Origin: an uncultured Oscillospiraceae bacterium
GTDB taxonomy: Bacteria > Bacillota > Clostridia > Oscillospirales > Oscillospiraceae
DNA length: 64,000 nucleotides
Direction: 5' to 3'
Assembly: GCA_950097245.1 (NCBI GenBank)
Contig: CATNCS010000006.1
Location: 1-64,000, forward strand
Position 1 is the first letter of the stretch, and each line of letters opens with the position of its first letter. Shown here one piece after another: positions 1 through 8,748 of the stretch. Below the pieces are notes generated by a model that ran no database searches, had not been told where the DNA came from, and saw only the letters and a program-made list of their open reading frames with translations. The translations under genes and the position numbers were made by a program.

Positions 1-103
1 CCCCCACCCCGCAGGGGCCGAAGCGCTTGCAGGACTTCCGGTCCGCAATCAGGGTATTCCGATCCAGGGCCTCCCGGCCCAGCTGTACTGGTTTGAATAG
101 CAT
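1..103 (-). CDS. Partial CDS: N-terminus of an unidentified conserved protein
   Basis: Only the first 34 codons are in the window; the gene runs off the left edge. It starts at an ATG and reads MLFKPVQLGREALDRN..., with two cysteines in a KSCKRFGPCGVG stretch. The start lies 10 nt past the stop of the DUF3795 gene, and an AAAAGGA ribosome site overlaps the end of that gene, so the two are probably co-transcribed. I recognise a conserved-looking N-terminus but cannot assign a function. The reading frame is supported by codon use and the ribosome site only. Confidence 0.6.
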   Translation of the reverse strand, partial: MLFKPVQLGREALDRNTLIADRKSCKRFGPCGVG

Positions 104-113
104 GGATGATCGC

Positions 114-449
114 CTAGTTCCTTTTCAGATTTTCCAGAGCCTCGGGGTTGTTGGATATAACCGCTCCAACAATTTGACAATTTTCCAGCTCCGGACAGTC
201 ACCGCAGGTCGCAACGCCCTTTTTCAGCGCACACTGGCGAATTTCACAGAGACTGTCGCAAAATACCGTTTTCACTCCCTCAACGCGGCAGCCTTGACAG
301 TTGATATGTTCAGGCAGAATGGGAGCTTGATTCAGCTCGGCCCACAATTTCGCGGTTTTTTCACGCAGCTCCTGGTCGTCATGAATCGTCGCAAGGTATG
401 CGTCGCACTTTTCACAGTCCAATCCGCAATATGCAATCATGTCTTTCAC
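114..449 (-). CDS. DUF3795-type cysteine-rich small protein
   Basis: A 111-residue protein starting at GTG, with GGAGG nine bases upstream. It opens with IAYCGLDCEKCDAYLAT and has paired cysteines throughout (INCQGC, CDSLCEIRQC, CGDCPELENC). This opening and the spaced CxxC pairs are typical of DUF3795 proteins, which probably bind a metal or an iron-sulfur cluster; no function is established. It ends 10 nt before the cut gene at the window edge and probably shares its mRNA. Confidence 0.8.
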   Translation of the reverse strand: MKDMIAYCGLDCEKCDAYLATIHDDQELREKTAKLWAELNQAPILPEHINCQGCRVEGVKTVFCDSLCEIRQCALKKGVATCGDCPELENCQIVGAVISNNPEALENLKRN

Positions 450-526
450 AGCGAGATACCTCCAAAACGAAAATTAAACGAACTGATTTTACCATGTCGG
501 CCCCCAGGCGTCAAGACAAGCAGAAT

Positions 527-557
527 ACCAGCCGCTGTCGTACAGGCAGCGGCTGGT
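527..557 (-). terminator. Intrinsic terminator of cstA
   Basis: Perfect 11-bp stem ACCAGCCGCTG/CAGCGGCTGGT with a 9-nt loop, 10 nt past the cstA stop, followed on the minus strand by a T-rich stretch (TATTCTGCTTGTCTT). Confidence 0.7.
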
Positions 558-566
558 GTTTTGGTG

Positions 567-2054
567 TTAGGCCTTGGCGGTCTGCTTCCTGGTGGCGTAG
601 AGGAAGATACCCAGCAGGGCGGCGGCGAACACGATACCCACGGGGTAGGCCAGGGCGGTGTTGTAGGCCACCAGCTTGCGGGCGCCGTCCACCACCTCAT
701 GCTTGTTGAGCAGCTGGCCCAGGCACTCCTCGCCCAGGATGAAGTAGGTACAGGACACCGCGCTCATAAAGGTGGCGGGGACGGCGGTGATCCAGTAGTT
801 CTTCTTCTGCTGGAACAGGTACATGCTGGCCGCCCACAGGACGATCATGGCCAGGGTCTGGTTGGACCAGCTGAAGTACCGCCAGATCACGTTGTAGTCG
901 ATCTTGCCCAGGGCGTTGCCGATGCCCAGAATGGCCCCCGCGCCCAGCACGGGGACGCACAGCTTCAGCCGGTTGGCATAGCCCTTCTGGTCGATCTTGA
1001 ACCAGTCGGCCAGGGTGAGCCGGGCGGAGCGGAAGGCGGTGTCGCCGGAGGTGATGGGGCAGGCGATGACGCCCAGCATGGCCAGCACCATGCCGGCGGA
1101 GCCCATGGTCTTCTGGCAGATGTCGTACACGGCGGTGGGGCCGCCGGCGCCCATGGCCAGCAGCTCGGCGCCCTCGTAGATGGAGCAGCCGGCGGCCGCC
1201 CAGATCAGGGCGATAATGCCCTCGGAGATCATGGCGCCGTAGAACACCATGTGTCCCTGGCGCTCAGACTTCATGCATCGGGCCATCAGCGGGGACTGGG
1301 TAGCGTGGAAGCCGGAGATGGCGCCGCAGGCCACGGTGATGAACATAAAGCTCCAGATGGGGGTGCCGGAGGGGTGCATGTTGTACAGGTGGTCCCACAG
1401 CTCGGGGATGACGTAGCTGGAGTTGGTGAGCACGCCGAAGGCCACGCCCACCGCCATGATAATCAGGCAGATGCCGAACACAGGGTAGATCTTGCCGATG
1501 ACCTTGTCCACCGAGATAAAGGTGGCGATGAAGTAGTAGATCAGGATAAGGATGAGCCAGAACATCTTGTTGGACAGGATGCCGCCGGCATTCTTGCACA
1601 GCAGCTGGAGCAGGCCGGCGGGGCCCACGGCAAAGACGGTGCCCACCATGATGAGCAGCACCACGCTGAACACCCGCATGACGTTCTTCATGCCGCCGCC
1701 CAGGTAGATGCCGGTGATCTCAGAGACGGACGCGCCGTCGTTGCGCTCAGACAGCATACCGGCGAAGTAGTCGTGGACGCCGCCGGCGAAGATGGTGCCG
1801 AAGGTAATCCACAGGAACACGCTGGGCCCCCACAGGGAGCCGGACAGCGCGCCGAAGATGGGGCCCAGTCCGGCGATGTTCAGCAGCTGGACCAGGAACA
1901 GCTTCCACTGGGGCATGACCACATAGTCCACCCCGTCGTTGATGCGGACGGCGGGGGTCTCCCGGTCGTCCGGACCGAAGGTGCTGTCCACCACCTTGCC
2001 GTAGACGAAGTAGCCGCCAATCAGCAGGGCCAGACATACGATAAAGCTTACCAT
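567..2054 (-). CDS. cstA: CstA-family carbon starvation / peptide or pyruvate carrier
   Basis: A 495-residue integral membrane protein made of many hydrophobic helices. It has the family's conserved parts: QLLNIAGLGPIFGALSG near residue 55-75, the SERNDGASVSEITG loop, and SGFHATQSPLMARC in the middle. Family members take up peptides or pyruvate when carbon is scarce. At about 500 residues this is the shorter Firmicutes form. GGGAGGT stands six bases before the ATG. It follows the VWA gene on the same strand, 69 bp away, and ends at a clear terminator. The substrate cannot be told from sequence. Confidence 0.88.
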   Translation of the reverse strand: MVSFIVCLALLIGGYFVYGKVVDSTFGPDDRETPAVRINDGVDYVVMPQWKLFLVQLLNIAGLGPIFGALSGSLWGPSVFLWITFGTIFAGGVHDYFAGMLSERNDGASVSEITGIYLGGGMKNVMRVFSVVLLIMVGTVFAVGPAGLLQLLCKNAGGILSNKMFWLILILIYYFIATFISVDKVIGKIYPVFGICLIIMAVGVAFGVLTNSSYVIPELWDHLYNMHPSGTPIWSFMFITVACGAISGFHATQSPLMARCMKSERQGHMVFYGAMISEGIIALIWAAAGCSIYEGAELLAMGAGGPTAVYDICQKTMGSAGMVLAMLGVIACPITSGDTAFRSARLTLADWFKIDQKGYANRLKLCVPVLGAGAILGIGNALGKIDYNVIWRYFSWSNQTLAMIVLWAASMYLFQQKKNYWITAVPATFMSAVSCTYFILGEECLGQLLNKHEVVDGARKLVAYNTALAYPVGIVFAAALLGIFLYATRKQTAKA

Positions 2055-2123
2055 AAGTATACCTCCCTTATATTTCGGCCCCCTCGCGTATGGCGCACGG
2101 TGGGGCCGTTTTTAACAAATTTG

Positions 2124-3857
2124 CTATTCCAGCTCCTGTATCTCCGCCTGGATCAACCTCCCTGCGGCGGCGGCCAGCTGGTCCATGGACCGGATGCGGG
2201 CCAGGCCCGTGCCGTAGATGGTCTCCGCCGCCGGCGCGTTCAGGCCGGGTCCCATAAACACCGCCCCCACCCGGAGCCCCCTCAGGCGCAGGGCCCGGAC
2301 CTCCCGGGCGGCGTCCTCCACCGCCGGACTATCGGCATAGTCGTGACCGAAGGGGTACTTTCCGCCCGGCGGGATACGGCGGCTGTCGTTGGGACCGGCG
2401 TCGGTGAGGAGGAGAATCAGCCGCTTCTGGTCCGGAGGGACGGCCAGCAGCTCCCCCGCCGCCCGGAGGACCAGACCATCCCGGTTCCAGCCGGAGGCAA
2501 AGTAGCGGAAGACATTCCGGCTGCTCTCCCGAAAACCCTTCAGGACCCGGAGGACGGTGTACCCCCGCAGGCTGCAATAGCCGGACACCCGCACGGGGAT
2601 TGCGCACCGGGTCAGGCTCTCGGCCAGGATGTACCCCTGGGCGGCGATCACCTCCTGGCAGTGCATCCGGGAGGAGGAGGCGTCCAGCAGCAGGTCCACC
2701 GAAAAACCGGGGCGGGAGATGTCCGCCTCCCGGGTAAAAACCCGCCGGTCGGACAGCACCAACCCGCGCCAGACACGTTGGCTGTCCAGCCTGCCGCTTC
2801 GGGCGGTCTCCTCCTCCGCCTGGCTGTGGACCTGGAGGCAGTTTTGAATCTGCTCGGTGAGTCGGCGGATGGCGTTCTGATAGAGGGCATTGTCCGCCCC
2901 GAAGGCGGCCCGGTTGCGCTCCTGCTGGAGCCGGGCCTGCTCCGCCAGACGGCGGGCCTCCCCGGTTGGGGCCTGCTCCGGGGCAGGCACCCCGGCGGTA
3001 TACCAGAGGTGGCAGCCCAGATGGGCGCCGGTGCACAGCTTCTGCTCCGCCATAGCCAGCTCCCGGGGCGGGAGGAGGGAGGGACCGAAGCAGCTCTCAA
3101 TATATCGCCGGTCAGAGGCGGCGTCCTCCTTCAGCCGGATTTTGGCCCGGCGGGGGTCCAGCCTGGGGCCGCCGCCCTCCCCCGTCCCGGTTCCGTGCCC
3201 GATTGAGGCCACGTCGGTGTGGACGAGCTCCACAGGCCTCAGCCGGGTCATCACTCCGGCCCATGCTCCGGTGAGATGAAAGCGAAGCAGCGGAGGCGGG
3301 CGGCTCCTGCCGTCAAAGAGGCGGAAGCGGGCGAACAGGTCCAGGATGGCCGGAAAAAGTTCCTGCTCCTCCAGTGGGCCCGGGGACAGGGCGGCGAACA
3401 GCCGCTTCTCATAGGGGGTCATCACCGGCGGGCGGAGGCCCAGCACCGCCTTCCACCGGGCGGACTGCATGGTGTAGCTCAGCTGATTCTTCGCCATCCA
3501 CTCCTGCCGGGAGAGGGTGTGCTCCCGGTCAAAGAAGTCCGCCGCATATTCCCGGCGCAGCTCCGCCAGAACGGACCGGCGAGGCAGCTCCAGCTGATAG
3601 GCGGCGCTCTCCAGGGCCAGCCAGGCCAGGTCGTCCAGCAGGGCCTGCCGCCGGTCCCCCGCCCAGCGGTCAAAGAGCCTGGCCGGTTCCTCCTCCCCGT
3701 ACCACTTGCGGACACAGCCCACAATGGTATTTAAGTAGAGGTTGGGGGTGCCGTCCCCGTTCAGGGACAGGAACAGAGGCTCAAAGCCGTAGGCCCCCGC
3801 CCCGTTCCAGATTTGATTCAGCGCCCGGCGCTGCCCGGCGGTGTAGTGGGCGTTCAC
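2124..3857 (-). CDS. VWA-domain protein, partner of MoxR-type ATPase
   Basis: A 577-residue protein with an unassigned N-terminal two thirds and a C-terminal von Willebrand A domain. The metal-binding MIDAS begins DASSS near residue 392, after the hydrophobic strand FSVDLLL, and a later LILLLTDAGPND strand fits the VWA fold. MoxR ATPase/VWA pairs (CoxE, NorD, CobT-like) act as chaperone-type machines that load metals or activate enzymes. The start is GTG and overlaps the stop of the ATPase gene by four bases (GTGA), which implies translational coupling. The client enzyme is not evident here. Confidence 0.8.
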   Translation of the reverse strand: MNAHYTAGQRRALNQIWNGAGAYGFEPLFLSLNGDGTPNLYLNTIVGCVRKWYGEEEPARLFDRWAGDRRQALLDDLAWLALESAAYQLELPRRSVLAELRREYAADFFDREHTLSRQEWMAKNQLSYTMQSARWKAVLGLRPPVMTPYEKRLFAALSPGPLEEQELFPAILDLFARFRLFDGRSRPPPLLRFHLTGAWAGVMTRLRPVELVHTDVASIGHGTGTGEGGGPRLDPRRAKIRLKEDAASDRRYIESCFGPSLLPPRELAMAEQKLCTGAHLGCHLWYTAGVPAPEQAPTGEARRLAEQARLQQERNRAAFGADNALYQNAIRRLTEQIQNCLQVHSQAEEETARSGRLDSQRVWRGLVLSDRRVFTREADISRPGFSVDLLLDASSSRMHCQEVIAAQGYILAESLTRCAIPVRVSGYCSLRGYTVLRVLKGFRESSRNVFRYFASGWNRDGLVLRAAGELLAVPPDQKRLILLLTDAGPNDSRRIPPGGKYPFGHDYADSPAVEDAAREVRALRLRGLRVGAVFMGPGLNAPAAETIYGTGLARIRSMDQLAAAAGRLIQAEIQELE

Positions 3858-4762
3858 GGGTCAAACAGCTCCCCACGGGTGAGCCTGGGGGAAACGCGGG
3901 CCGCCATCACGTCCCGGATGAGCCCCTGCTCGTAGCTGTCGAAGGTCTTGTTTGTAATTCCCATGTCCAGGGCGGGGCCGGAGGGGACGCCCGCCGCCAT
4001 CAGCTCCAGGGCGTCCAGCAGCCCCCGCAGGTCCAGGGCCTTGGTGGAGATCTCCCCGCCCTCGCACTTCTTTTGCAGGTCGAAGAACAGCTGTCCCAGC
4101 TGCTGGCGGTATTTTTTCTTCAAGGCCGGACAGCGGCGCTCCAGAAGTCGGTCCAGGTTCTCCAGGCTGATGGCAGGCATCTGAATGACCACAAACCGGG
4201 AGGCCAGGGCCTCGTTCAGCTCCCGGGTGCCGGCGTAGCCGTAATTCATGGTGGCAATAAAGCGGGTGGCGGGGGCCAGGGGGAGGCGCTCGTAGCCGGG
4301 GACGTCCAGCGCCCGCCGGAAATCCAGAACGGCGTGGAGGACGGCCAGCGCCTCGTTTTTCGCCATATTAATCTCGTCCAGAATACCGAAGCCCCCGTGC
4401 CGGGCACACAGGTAGACAGGCCCGGGCCGGAATTGGACCCGGCCGTCGGCAAAGGTGTCCATCCCGATCAGGCCCGAGGCGTCCAGATTCACATGGAATG
4501 ATATGTTCCAGGCGGGGCGGCAAAAGACGGTGGCCAGATTTTCCGCCAGCACATTCTTCCCGGTGGCCTTGCCGCCGGTGAGAAGCAGATTCTTTCCACA
4601 CAGCAGCGCGGCGAGGGCCTGCTCCCAGACCTCCCGCCCATAGTAGTGGAATTGCGGGGCCGGGACGCGCCCGGCCAGCTCCGGGGGACAGTCTTCCCGG
4701 AATCGCTCCAGCTCCTCCAGCAGCACGGGATTGATCCCTTCCTCTTTCAGAAACGAAAGCAT
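3854..4762 (-). CDS. MoxR-type AAA+ ATPase
   Basis: A 302-residue AAA+ protein. Walker A is GGKATGKN (residues 63-70), with Asn where Ser/Thr is usual. Walker B is FGILDEIN near 125, followed by the FIATMNYGYAGTRELNEALASRF segment typical of MoxR/dynein-related ATPases. It is the first gene of the pair with the VWA protein. Start choice is open: ATG at 4762 has GGAGAGG 13 nt away, while an in-frame TTG six bases upstream (4768) has the better spacing of seven. The LysR gene opposite may regulate it. Confidence 0.82.
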   Translation of the reverse strand: MLSFLKEEGINPVLLEELERFREDCPPELAGRVPAPQFHYYGREVWEQALAALLCGKNLLLTGGKATGKNVLAENLATVFCRPAWNISFHVNLDASGLIGMDTFADGRVQFRPGPVYLCARHGGFGILDEINMAKNEALAVLHAVLDFRRALDVPGYERLPLAPATRFIATMNYGYAGTRELNEALASRFVVIQMPAISLENLDRLLERRCPALKKKYRQQLGQLFFDLQKKCEGGEISTKALDLRGLLDALELMAAGVPSGPALDMGITNKTFDSYEQGLIRDVMAARVSPRLTRGELFDP

Positions 4763-4933
4763 AACCAAAGCACTTCCTCTCCTTGAAAAAGTTAGGCCCG
4801 GACGGCTTTTCCACCGCCTGGGCCACAGCTTTGGTGATGGATGGATCACACAAAAATGAGGAGTATTCCTTTGAGCGTCCTCATCTTAGCACCAAAACAA
4901 GAAAAATTGAAATACTTTTTTCATTGCAATTAC

Positions 4934-4950
4934 CATATCTTTTTGATATG
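4934..4950. promoter_or_regulatory. Palindrome between lysR and moxR, possible LysR box
   Basis: Perfect inverted repeat CATATC-TTTTT-GATATG directly upstream of the lysR ribosome site, in the divergent region. It contains ATC-N9-GAT, the T-N11-A type of LysR operator. Binding by the adjacent regulator is inferred. Confidence 0.5.
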
Positions 4951-4971
4951 ATAACCGGGGAGGGAAAAGAG

Positions 4972-5847
4972 ATGGAACTGCGCACCCTGCACTACTTTAC
5001 CGTCGTGGCCCGGGAGCTGAACTTCACCCGGGCGGCGGAAAAGCTGAACATGAGCCAGCCGCCTCTCAGCAACCAGATCAAGGCCCTGGAGGAGGAGCTG
5101 GGGGCCCGGCTTTTTATCCGTGGCAAGCGGCATCTGGAGCTGACGGAGGAGGGCGCTCTCCTGCTGCGCCGGGCGGTCCAAATGCAGGAGCTGGCCGACA
5201 AGACCCGGCAGGAGATTGCCAGCCTGCGGGATGGGATGACCGGCACCATCTATCTGAGTATGGTGGAGGGCCAGGCGCCCTTTCTGTCCGCCAAATGGAT
5301 TTCCGGTTTCCGGGAGAAATTTCCACGGGTCCGGTATAACCTGTGGAACGGCAGCAGCGACGACGTGCTGGACCGGCTGCGCAAGGGGCTGGCCGACCTG
5401 GCCGTCATCGCCGCCCCTTACGACACCGAGCATCTGGAGGGCTTTCCCGTCGGCCGGGAGCCCTGGGTCGCCATGCTCCATCCGGACCACCCCCTGGCCA
5501 AGGAGCCGGGAGATACCATCCCCCTGTCCAGTCTGGTGGAAGAGCCTCTCATCGTCCCCAGCCGGAAGTCCCGAATTGAGTCCATCCGCCGCTGGTTCGG
5601 GGAAATCGGAGCGGAGCCCCGGGTCCTCTGTGAGATGTCCAACTATATGGACGCGGCGGCCCTGACCAGCCATGGCGTGGGCGTCAGCATTTTTCCTCAG
5701 ACTACCGGCGTGTCCAACGGACTGGTGGTGTCCAAGGTGGTGACCTGTCCCTCCCGAACGGTGGAATACATCCTGGTCTGGAGCAAGGGGCAGTCCCCCT
5801 CCGGGCTGACCCGGGAGTTTATCCGGTATATTCAGGACTGCAGATAA
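4972..5847 (+). CDS. LysR-family transcriptional regulator
   Basis: A 291-residue regulator. The N-terminal winged helix-turn-helix reads FTRAAEKLNMSQPPLSNQI (about residues 18-36), and the rest is a periplasmic-binding-like effector domain. The start is the ATG after GGGAGGGAAAAGAG, not the longer open frame upstream. It is divergent from the moxR/VWA/cstA genes, the usual arrangement of a LysR regulator and its target, with a palindrome between. The effector is unknown. Confidence 0.88.
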   Translation: MELRTLHYFTVVARELNFTRAAEKLNMSQPPLSNQIKALEEELGARLFIRGKRHLELTEEGALLLRRAVQMQELADKTRQEIASLRDGMTGTIYLSMVEGQAPFLSAKWISGFREKFPRVRYNLWNGSSDDVLDRLRKGLADLAVIAAPYDTEHLEGFPVGREPWVAMLHPDHPLAKEPGDTIPLSSLVEEPLIVPSRKSRIESIRRWFGEIGAEPRVLCEMSNYMDAAALTSHGVGVSIFPQTTGVSNGLVVSKVVTCPSRTVEYILVWSKGQSPSGLTREFIRYIQDCR

Positions 5848-5887
5848 AAACACCCCTGGAATTTTAAAAATTCCAGGGGTGTTTTTA
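5846..5887. terminator. Bidirectional terminator between lysR and tRNA-Gln
   Basis: Near-perfect hairpin CACCCCTGGAATTTT/AAAAATTCCAGGGGTG flanked by A5 and T5 runs, so it can stop lysR from the left and tRNA-Gln from the right. Confidence 0.9.
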
Positions 5888-5889
5888 TC

Positions 5890-5963
5890 TGGCAGCCGGA
5901 GAAGGATTCGAACCCTCACAAACAGAGTCAGAGTCTGTCGTGCTACCCTTACACAATCCGGCT
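5890..5963 (-). tRNA. tRNA-Gln (CTG)
   Basis: Minus-strand cloverleaf: acceptor AGCCGGA/TCCGGCT, anticodon stem ACAGA/TCTGT around loop CTCTGAC (anticodon CTG, reads CAG), T-loop TTCGAAT. Discriminator G and an encoded CCA are present. Confidence 0.95.
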
Positions 5964-6055
5964 ATCGGCCCTGCTATCGCAGGGACGAGTGTTATTATAG
6001 CAAAAGCGCAGAAAAAGTCAAGAGGTATTTTCAAATTTTTTCTTGTAAGAAAAAG

Positions 6056-7105
6056 TTACTGCTTCTCCACAGAGAAACGGAATCGGGTTGTGTGGCTGTA
6101 ACCTGCGTCCGCCCTCAGGGTACAGGAGGGGAAACCGGGCTGGTTAGGGGTATCAGGAAAGTGCTGGGTTTCCAGGCAGAACCCATGGCGGAACCCGTAG
6201 ACGGCGCCCGCTTTGCCCTTCCTGGCCTCCTCCACATAATTGGCGGTATAGAACTGGACGCCGGGGCTGTCAGTCTCCACCTCCATAACTATGCCGGTGA
6301 CCTTGCTCCGGGCCTGGGCGGCCGGGCGCATGGTGCCGGGCCGGCCGTCTATAACAAAGTTGTGGTCATAGCCGTGGCCCCATACCAGCTGCTGGAAGGG
6401 CTCGTCAATGTGTCTGCCAATGGGGGTGGGTTGACGCAGGTCCATAGGGGTGCCTTCCACCGAATCAATGGTGCCTAGAGGAATACTGGTGCTGTCGGTG
6501 GGGGTATAGGAGGAGCAGAGGAGCCGGATCTCCTGTTCCAGCACATCCCCGCTGCCCTGTCCGGACAGGTTAAAGTAGCTGTGGTTGGTGAGATTGCAGG
6601 GGGTATTCCGGTCGGTAACGGCCTCATAGTGGATAGACAGGGCGTCTCCCTCCAGGGCATAGGTTACCTTCACCTGGACATGACCGGGATAGCCCTCCTC
6701 GCCGTCGGGGCTGTCCAGGGTAAGGACGGCCTTTTGGTCATCAGCCTCCTCCACCCCCCAGACCCGGTGGGACCAGCCCACAGTTCCGCCATGGAGGTGA
6801 TTGGGCCCGTCGTTGCAGGCCAGGGTGTACTCTCTGCCGTCGAGGGTAAACCTCCCCTTGGCGATGCGGTTGGCAAACCGTCCCACCAGAGCGCCGAAGT
6901 AGCCGCCGTTGGCCTCGTACTCCGCCACGGTATCATAACCCAGCACCACATCCACCGGACCGTCCCTGCCGGGGACAGTAAGGACCCGGAGGACGCCGCC
7001 GAAGGTAATCACCCTTGCCGTCAGCACGCCGTTGCTCAGGGTCAGCTCCCGGACCTCCTCTCCCCGGCTCGTTGAGCCGAAGGGCACTCCAAATTCCTTG
7101 CTCAT
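6056..7105 (-). CDS. galM: Aldose 1-epimerase (galactose mutarotase)
   Basis: A 349-residue protein that interconverts alpha and beta anomers of aldoses such as galactose. Family landmarks are GRFANRIAKGRFTLDG, NDGPNHLHGGTVGW (substrate histidine), NLTNHSYFNLSG (second histidine), and the C-terminal GVQFYTANYVEE carrying the general-base glutamate. The ATG at 7105 follows AAAAGGGAGG; the longer frame upstream has no such site. It stands alone between tRNA-Gln and the anti-sigma gene, with no other galactose genes nearby. Confidence 0.92.
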   Translation of the reverse strand: MSKEFGVPFGSTSRGEEVRELTLSNGVLTARVITFGGVLRVLTVPGRDGPVDVVLGYDTVAEYEANGGYFGALVGRFANRIAKGRFTLDGREYTLACNDGPNHLHGGTVGWSHRVWGVEEADDQKAVLTLDSPDGEEGYPGHVQVKVTYALEGDALSIHYEAVTDRNTPCNLTNHSYFNLSGQGSGDVLEQEIRLLCSSYTPTDSTSIPLGTIDSVEGTPMDLRQPTPIGRHIDEPFQQLVWGHGYDHNFVIDGRPGTMRPAAQARSKVTGIVMEVETDSPGVQFYTANYVEEARKGKAGAVYGFRHGFCLETQHFPDTPNQPGFPSCTLRADAGYSHTTRFRFSVEKQ

Positions 7106-7176
7106 AAGCTTGGCCTCCCTTTTACAGATTACTGGGCATAGTATAGCAGATTTTCTTGCAAATGGCAAATTAATGT

Positions 7177-8748
7177 TCAGTGATGACGTCCGCTATGGTG
7201 TTCCGAGTGGTGATCCCACTCATGCTCCAGCACGGCGCAGGAGTGGCCGTCGATGGTGTACTCATACTCGGTGTCTCCACACCAGAACTCCAGCTCATAC
7301 TCCAGCCGGCCGTCGTCCCAGTCCCGCTCGATATCCCAGCCGGTAACCTGGTCAGCAGTCAGCCCCGCGTGATCCAGGGCGGCCTGCTTGGCGGCCTCCT
7401 GTCCCACGTCTGTGGGGGCGGCAGTATTGATCCCAGCACCGCCGTGGTGGTCTATCTCGCTCTTGATCACAGAGCCGGTGTGACCGTCCACAGTGCAGTC
7501 ATACTCGGTGGTCCCGCACCAGAACTCAATCTCGTACTCCAGCCGGCCGTCATCCCAGTCCCGTTCAATCTTCCAGTTGGTCACGTCGCTCTCGGACAGC
7601 CCCGCGTTGTCCAGAGCGGCTTTTTTGGCGGCGTCCTGGCCTATGTCCTGGCTCTGGGACGGGGCCGCAGGGGCCTGCGGAACGGGTTCGGGGGTCGTGG
7701 GGGCCGGGTCGGGGGCGACCGGAGTGGTAGTCGAGGTGTTCAGGATATCCTTCTGCCCGCTGATGACCTGGCCGGTAAAGGCGTCCACGATATAGTCGAA
7801 GTCTCCGAAAGCGGTGTGCAGCTCCACCTCATAGATACCCTCCTCCAGCTCCGGATCCACGTCGGTGGTGGTGGAGTTGAGGGCCGCCGTCCCGGCGTAG
7901 GTCTCCACCGCCATGGCGGCGGCGGGCTTGCCGATGGGGATGCGCTTCTCCCCTGCCTCCAGCAGGTCGTTCAGCTCCTCCACGGACAGGGCGGCCAGCT
8001 GGTCGAAGGCGGTAGTGCTGTTCAGGGCCAGGGTGCCGTTCATCTTCATGACCTTGTGGACCAGGGAGGCTTTCCCGGCGGACAGGCCGCTGTTGAAGGT
8101 CATATACTCCGTGGCGGGGGAGTTCGCGTCCAGCACCTGGCTGAGCACGGAGGTGCCCGGGGCCTGGGTTTTCAGCACCCCGTCCACCGAGGCCACCAGC
8201 TCGGCCTGGAGCCGCTGGGCCCGGGCCTGGTCGCTGTCCTCCACCGAGATGAGGATGGCGGAGGAGATGCTGTCCAGATAGCCCTCCCGCACCAGGGCGC
8301 CCACGATGGCGTTCACCGCCACGTCCAGCTTGGTGCCCTTCAAATCGGCGCCGCCGTCCATGTCGAAGAGGACCGCTGCGGCCTCCTCGTTGAGGGCGGT
8401 GCAGGAGATAACCCGCTCGTTTCGGTTCACCTTCAGCTCGATGCTGGGGTTCACGTCCAGGGACACCACCGAGGCCACGGCGTAGCTCTGGTGGTAGATC
8501 AGTCCGCCGCCCCCGGCCCCCAGCAGAACCAGCGCGGCGCAGGCGGCGGCCAGCCAGGGCCGCAGCCTCTTTTTGGACTTCACCTCGGTGACCTCCACAT
8601 CAATAATGTTTGAATTGGTCTTCAGCTCTTTCATTTCCATCACGCTCCCGTTTTGTCCGCCGCATCGGGAGAGAATATCTTCCAAGTCGTCGGGGGCGGT
8701 CCGTGCAATCGCGTCCGCCAGCTTCTGTTCCAGTTCCCGGTCGGTCAT
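7177..8748 (-). CDS. RsgI-like anti-sigma factor with PepSY-type repeats
   Basis: A 523-residue single-pass membrane protein. A short cytoplasmic N-terminus (residues 1-60) precedes one membrane helix (about 64-84). Outside is the conserved RsgI-type domain with SVVSLDVNPSIELKVNRN. A Pro/Thr/Ala-rich linker leads to two near-identical C-terminal repeats of ~65 residues (ERDWDDGRLEYE, FWCGTTEY), which resemble PepSY domains, each ending in acidic/His residues. Its start overlaps the stop of the ECF sigma gene by four bases. The known role of such proteins is to hold the sigma factor at the membrane until a wall or polysaccharide signal arrives; the ligand here is unknown. Confidence 0.82.
   Translation of the reverse strand: MTDRELEQKLADAIARTAPDDLEDILSRCGGQNGSVMEMKELKTNSNIIDVEVTEVKSKKRLRPWLAAACAALVLLGAGGGGLIYHQSYAVASVVSLDVNPSIELKVNRNERVISCTALNEEAAAVLFDMDGGADLKGTKLDVAVNAIVGALVREGYLDSISSAILISVEDSDQARAQRLQAELVASVDGVLKTQAPGTSVLSQVLDANSPATEYMTFNSGLSAGKASLVHKVMKMNGTLALNSTTAFDQLAALSVEELNDLLEAGEKRIPIGKPAAAMAVETYAGTAALNSTTTDVDPELEEGIYEVELHTAFGDFDYIVDAFTGQVISGQKDILNTSTTTPVAPDPAPTTPEPVPQAPAAPSQSQDIGQDAAKKAALDNAGLSESDVTNWKIERDWDDGRLEYEIEFWCGTTEYDCTVDGHTGSVIKSEIDHHGGAGINTAAPTDVGQEAAKQAALDHAGLTADQVTGWDIERDWDDGRLEYELEFWCGDTEYEYTIDGHSCAVLEHEWDHHSEHHSGRHH

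Noticed and set aside
2075-2115. Hairpin CGGCCCC...GGGGCCG with TTTTT between the VWA gene and cstA as a terminator
   Set aside because: The T tract lies on the plus strand, where nothing is transcribed toward it; on the minus strand it has no T tail.
27-3206. A 1059-codon open frame on the plus strand
   Set aside because: It lies opposite DUF3795, cstA and the VWA gene, has His/Gly/Gln-rich unnatural composition, and reflects the high GC content.
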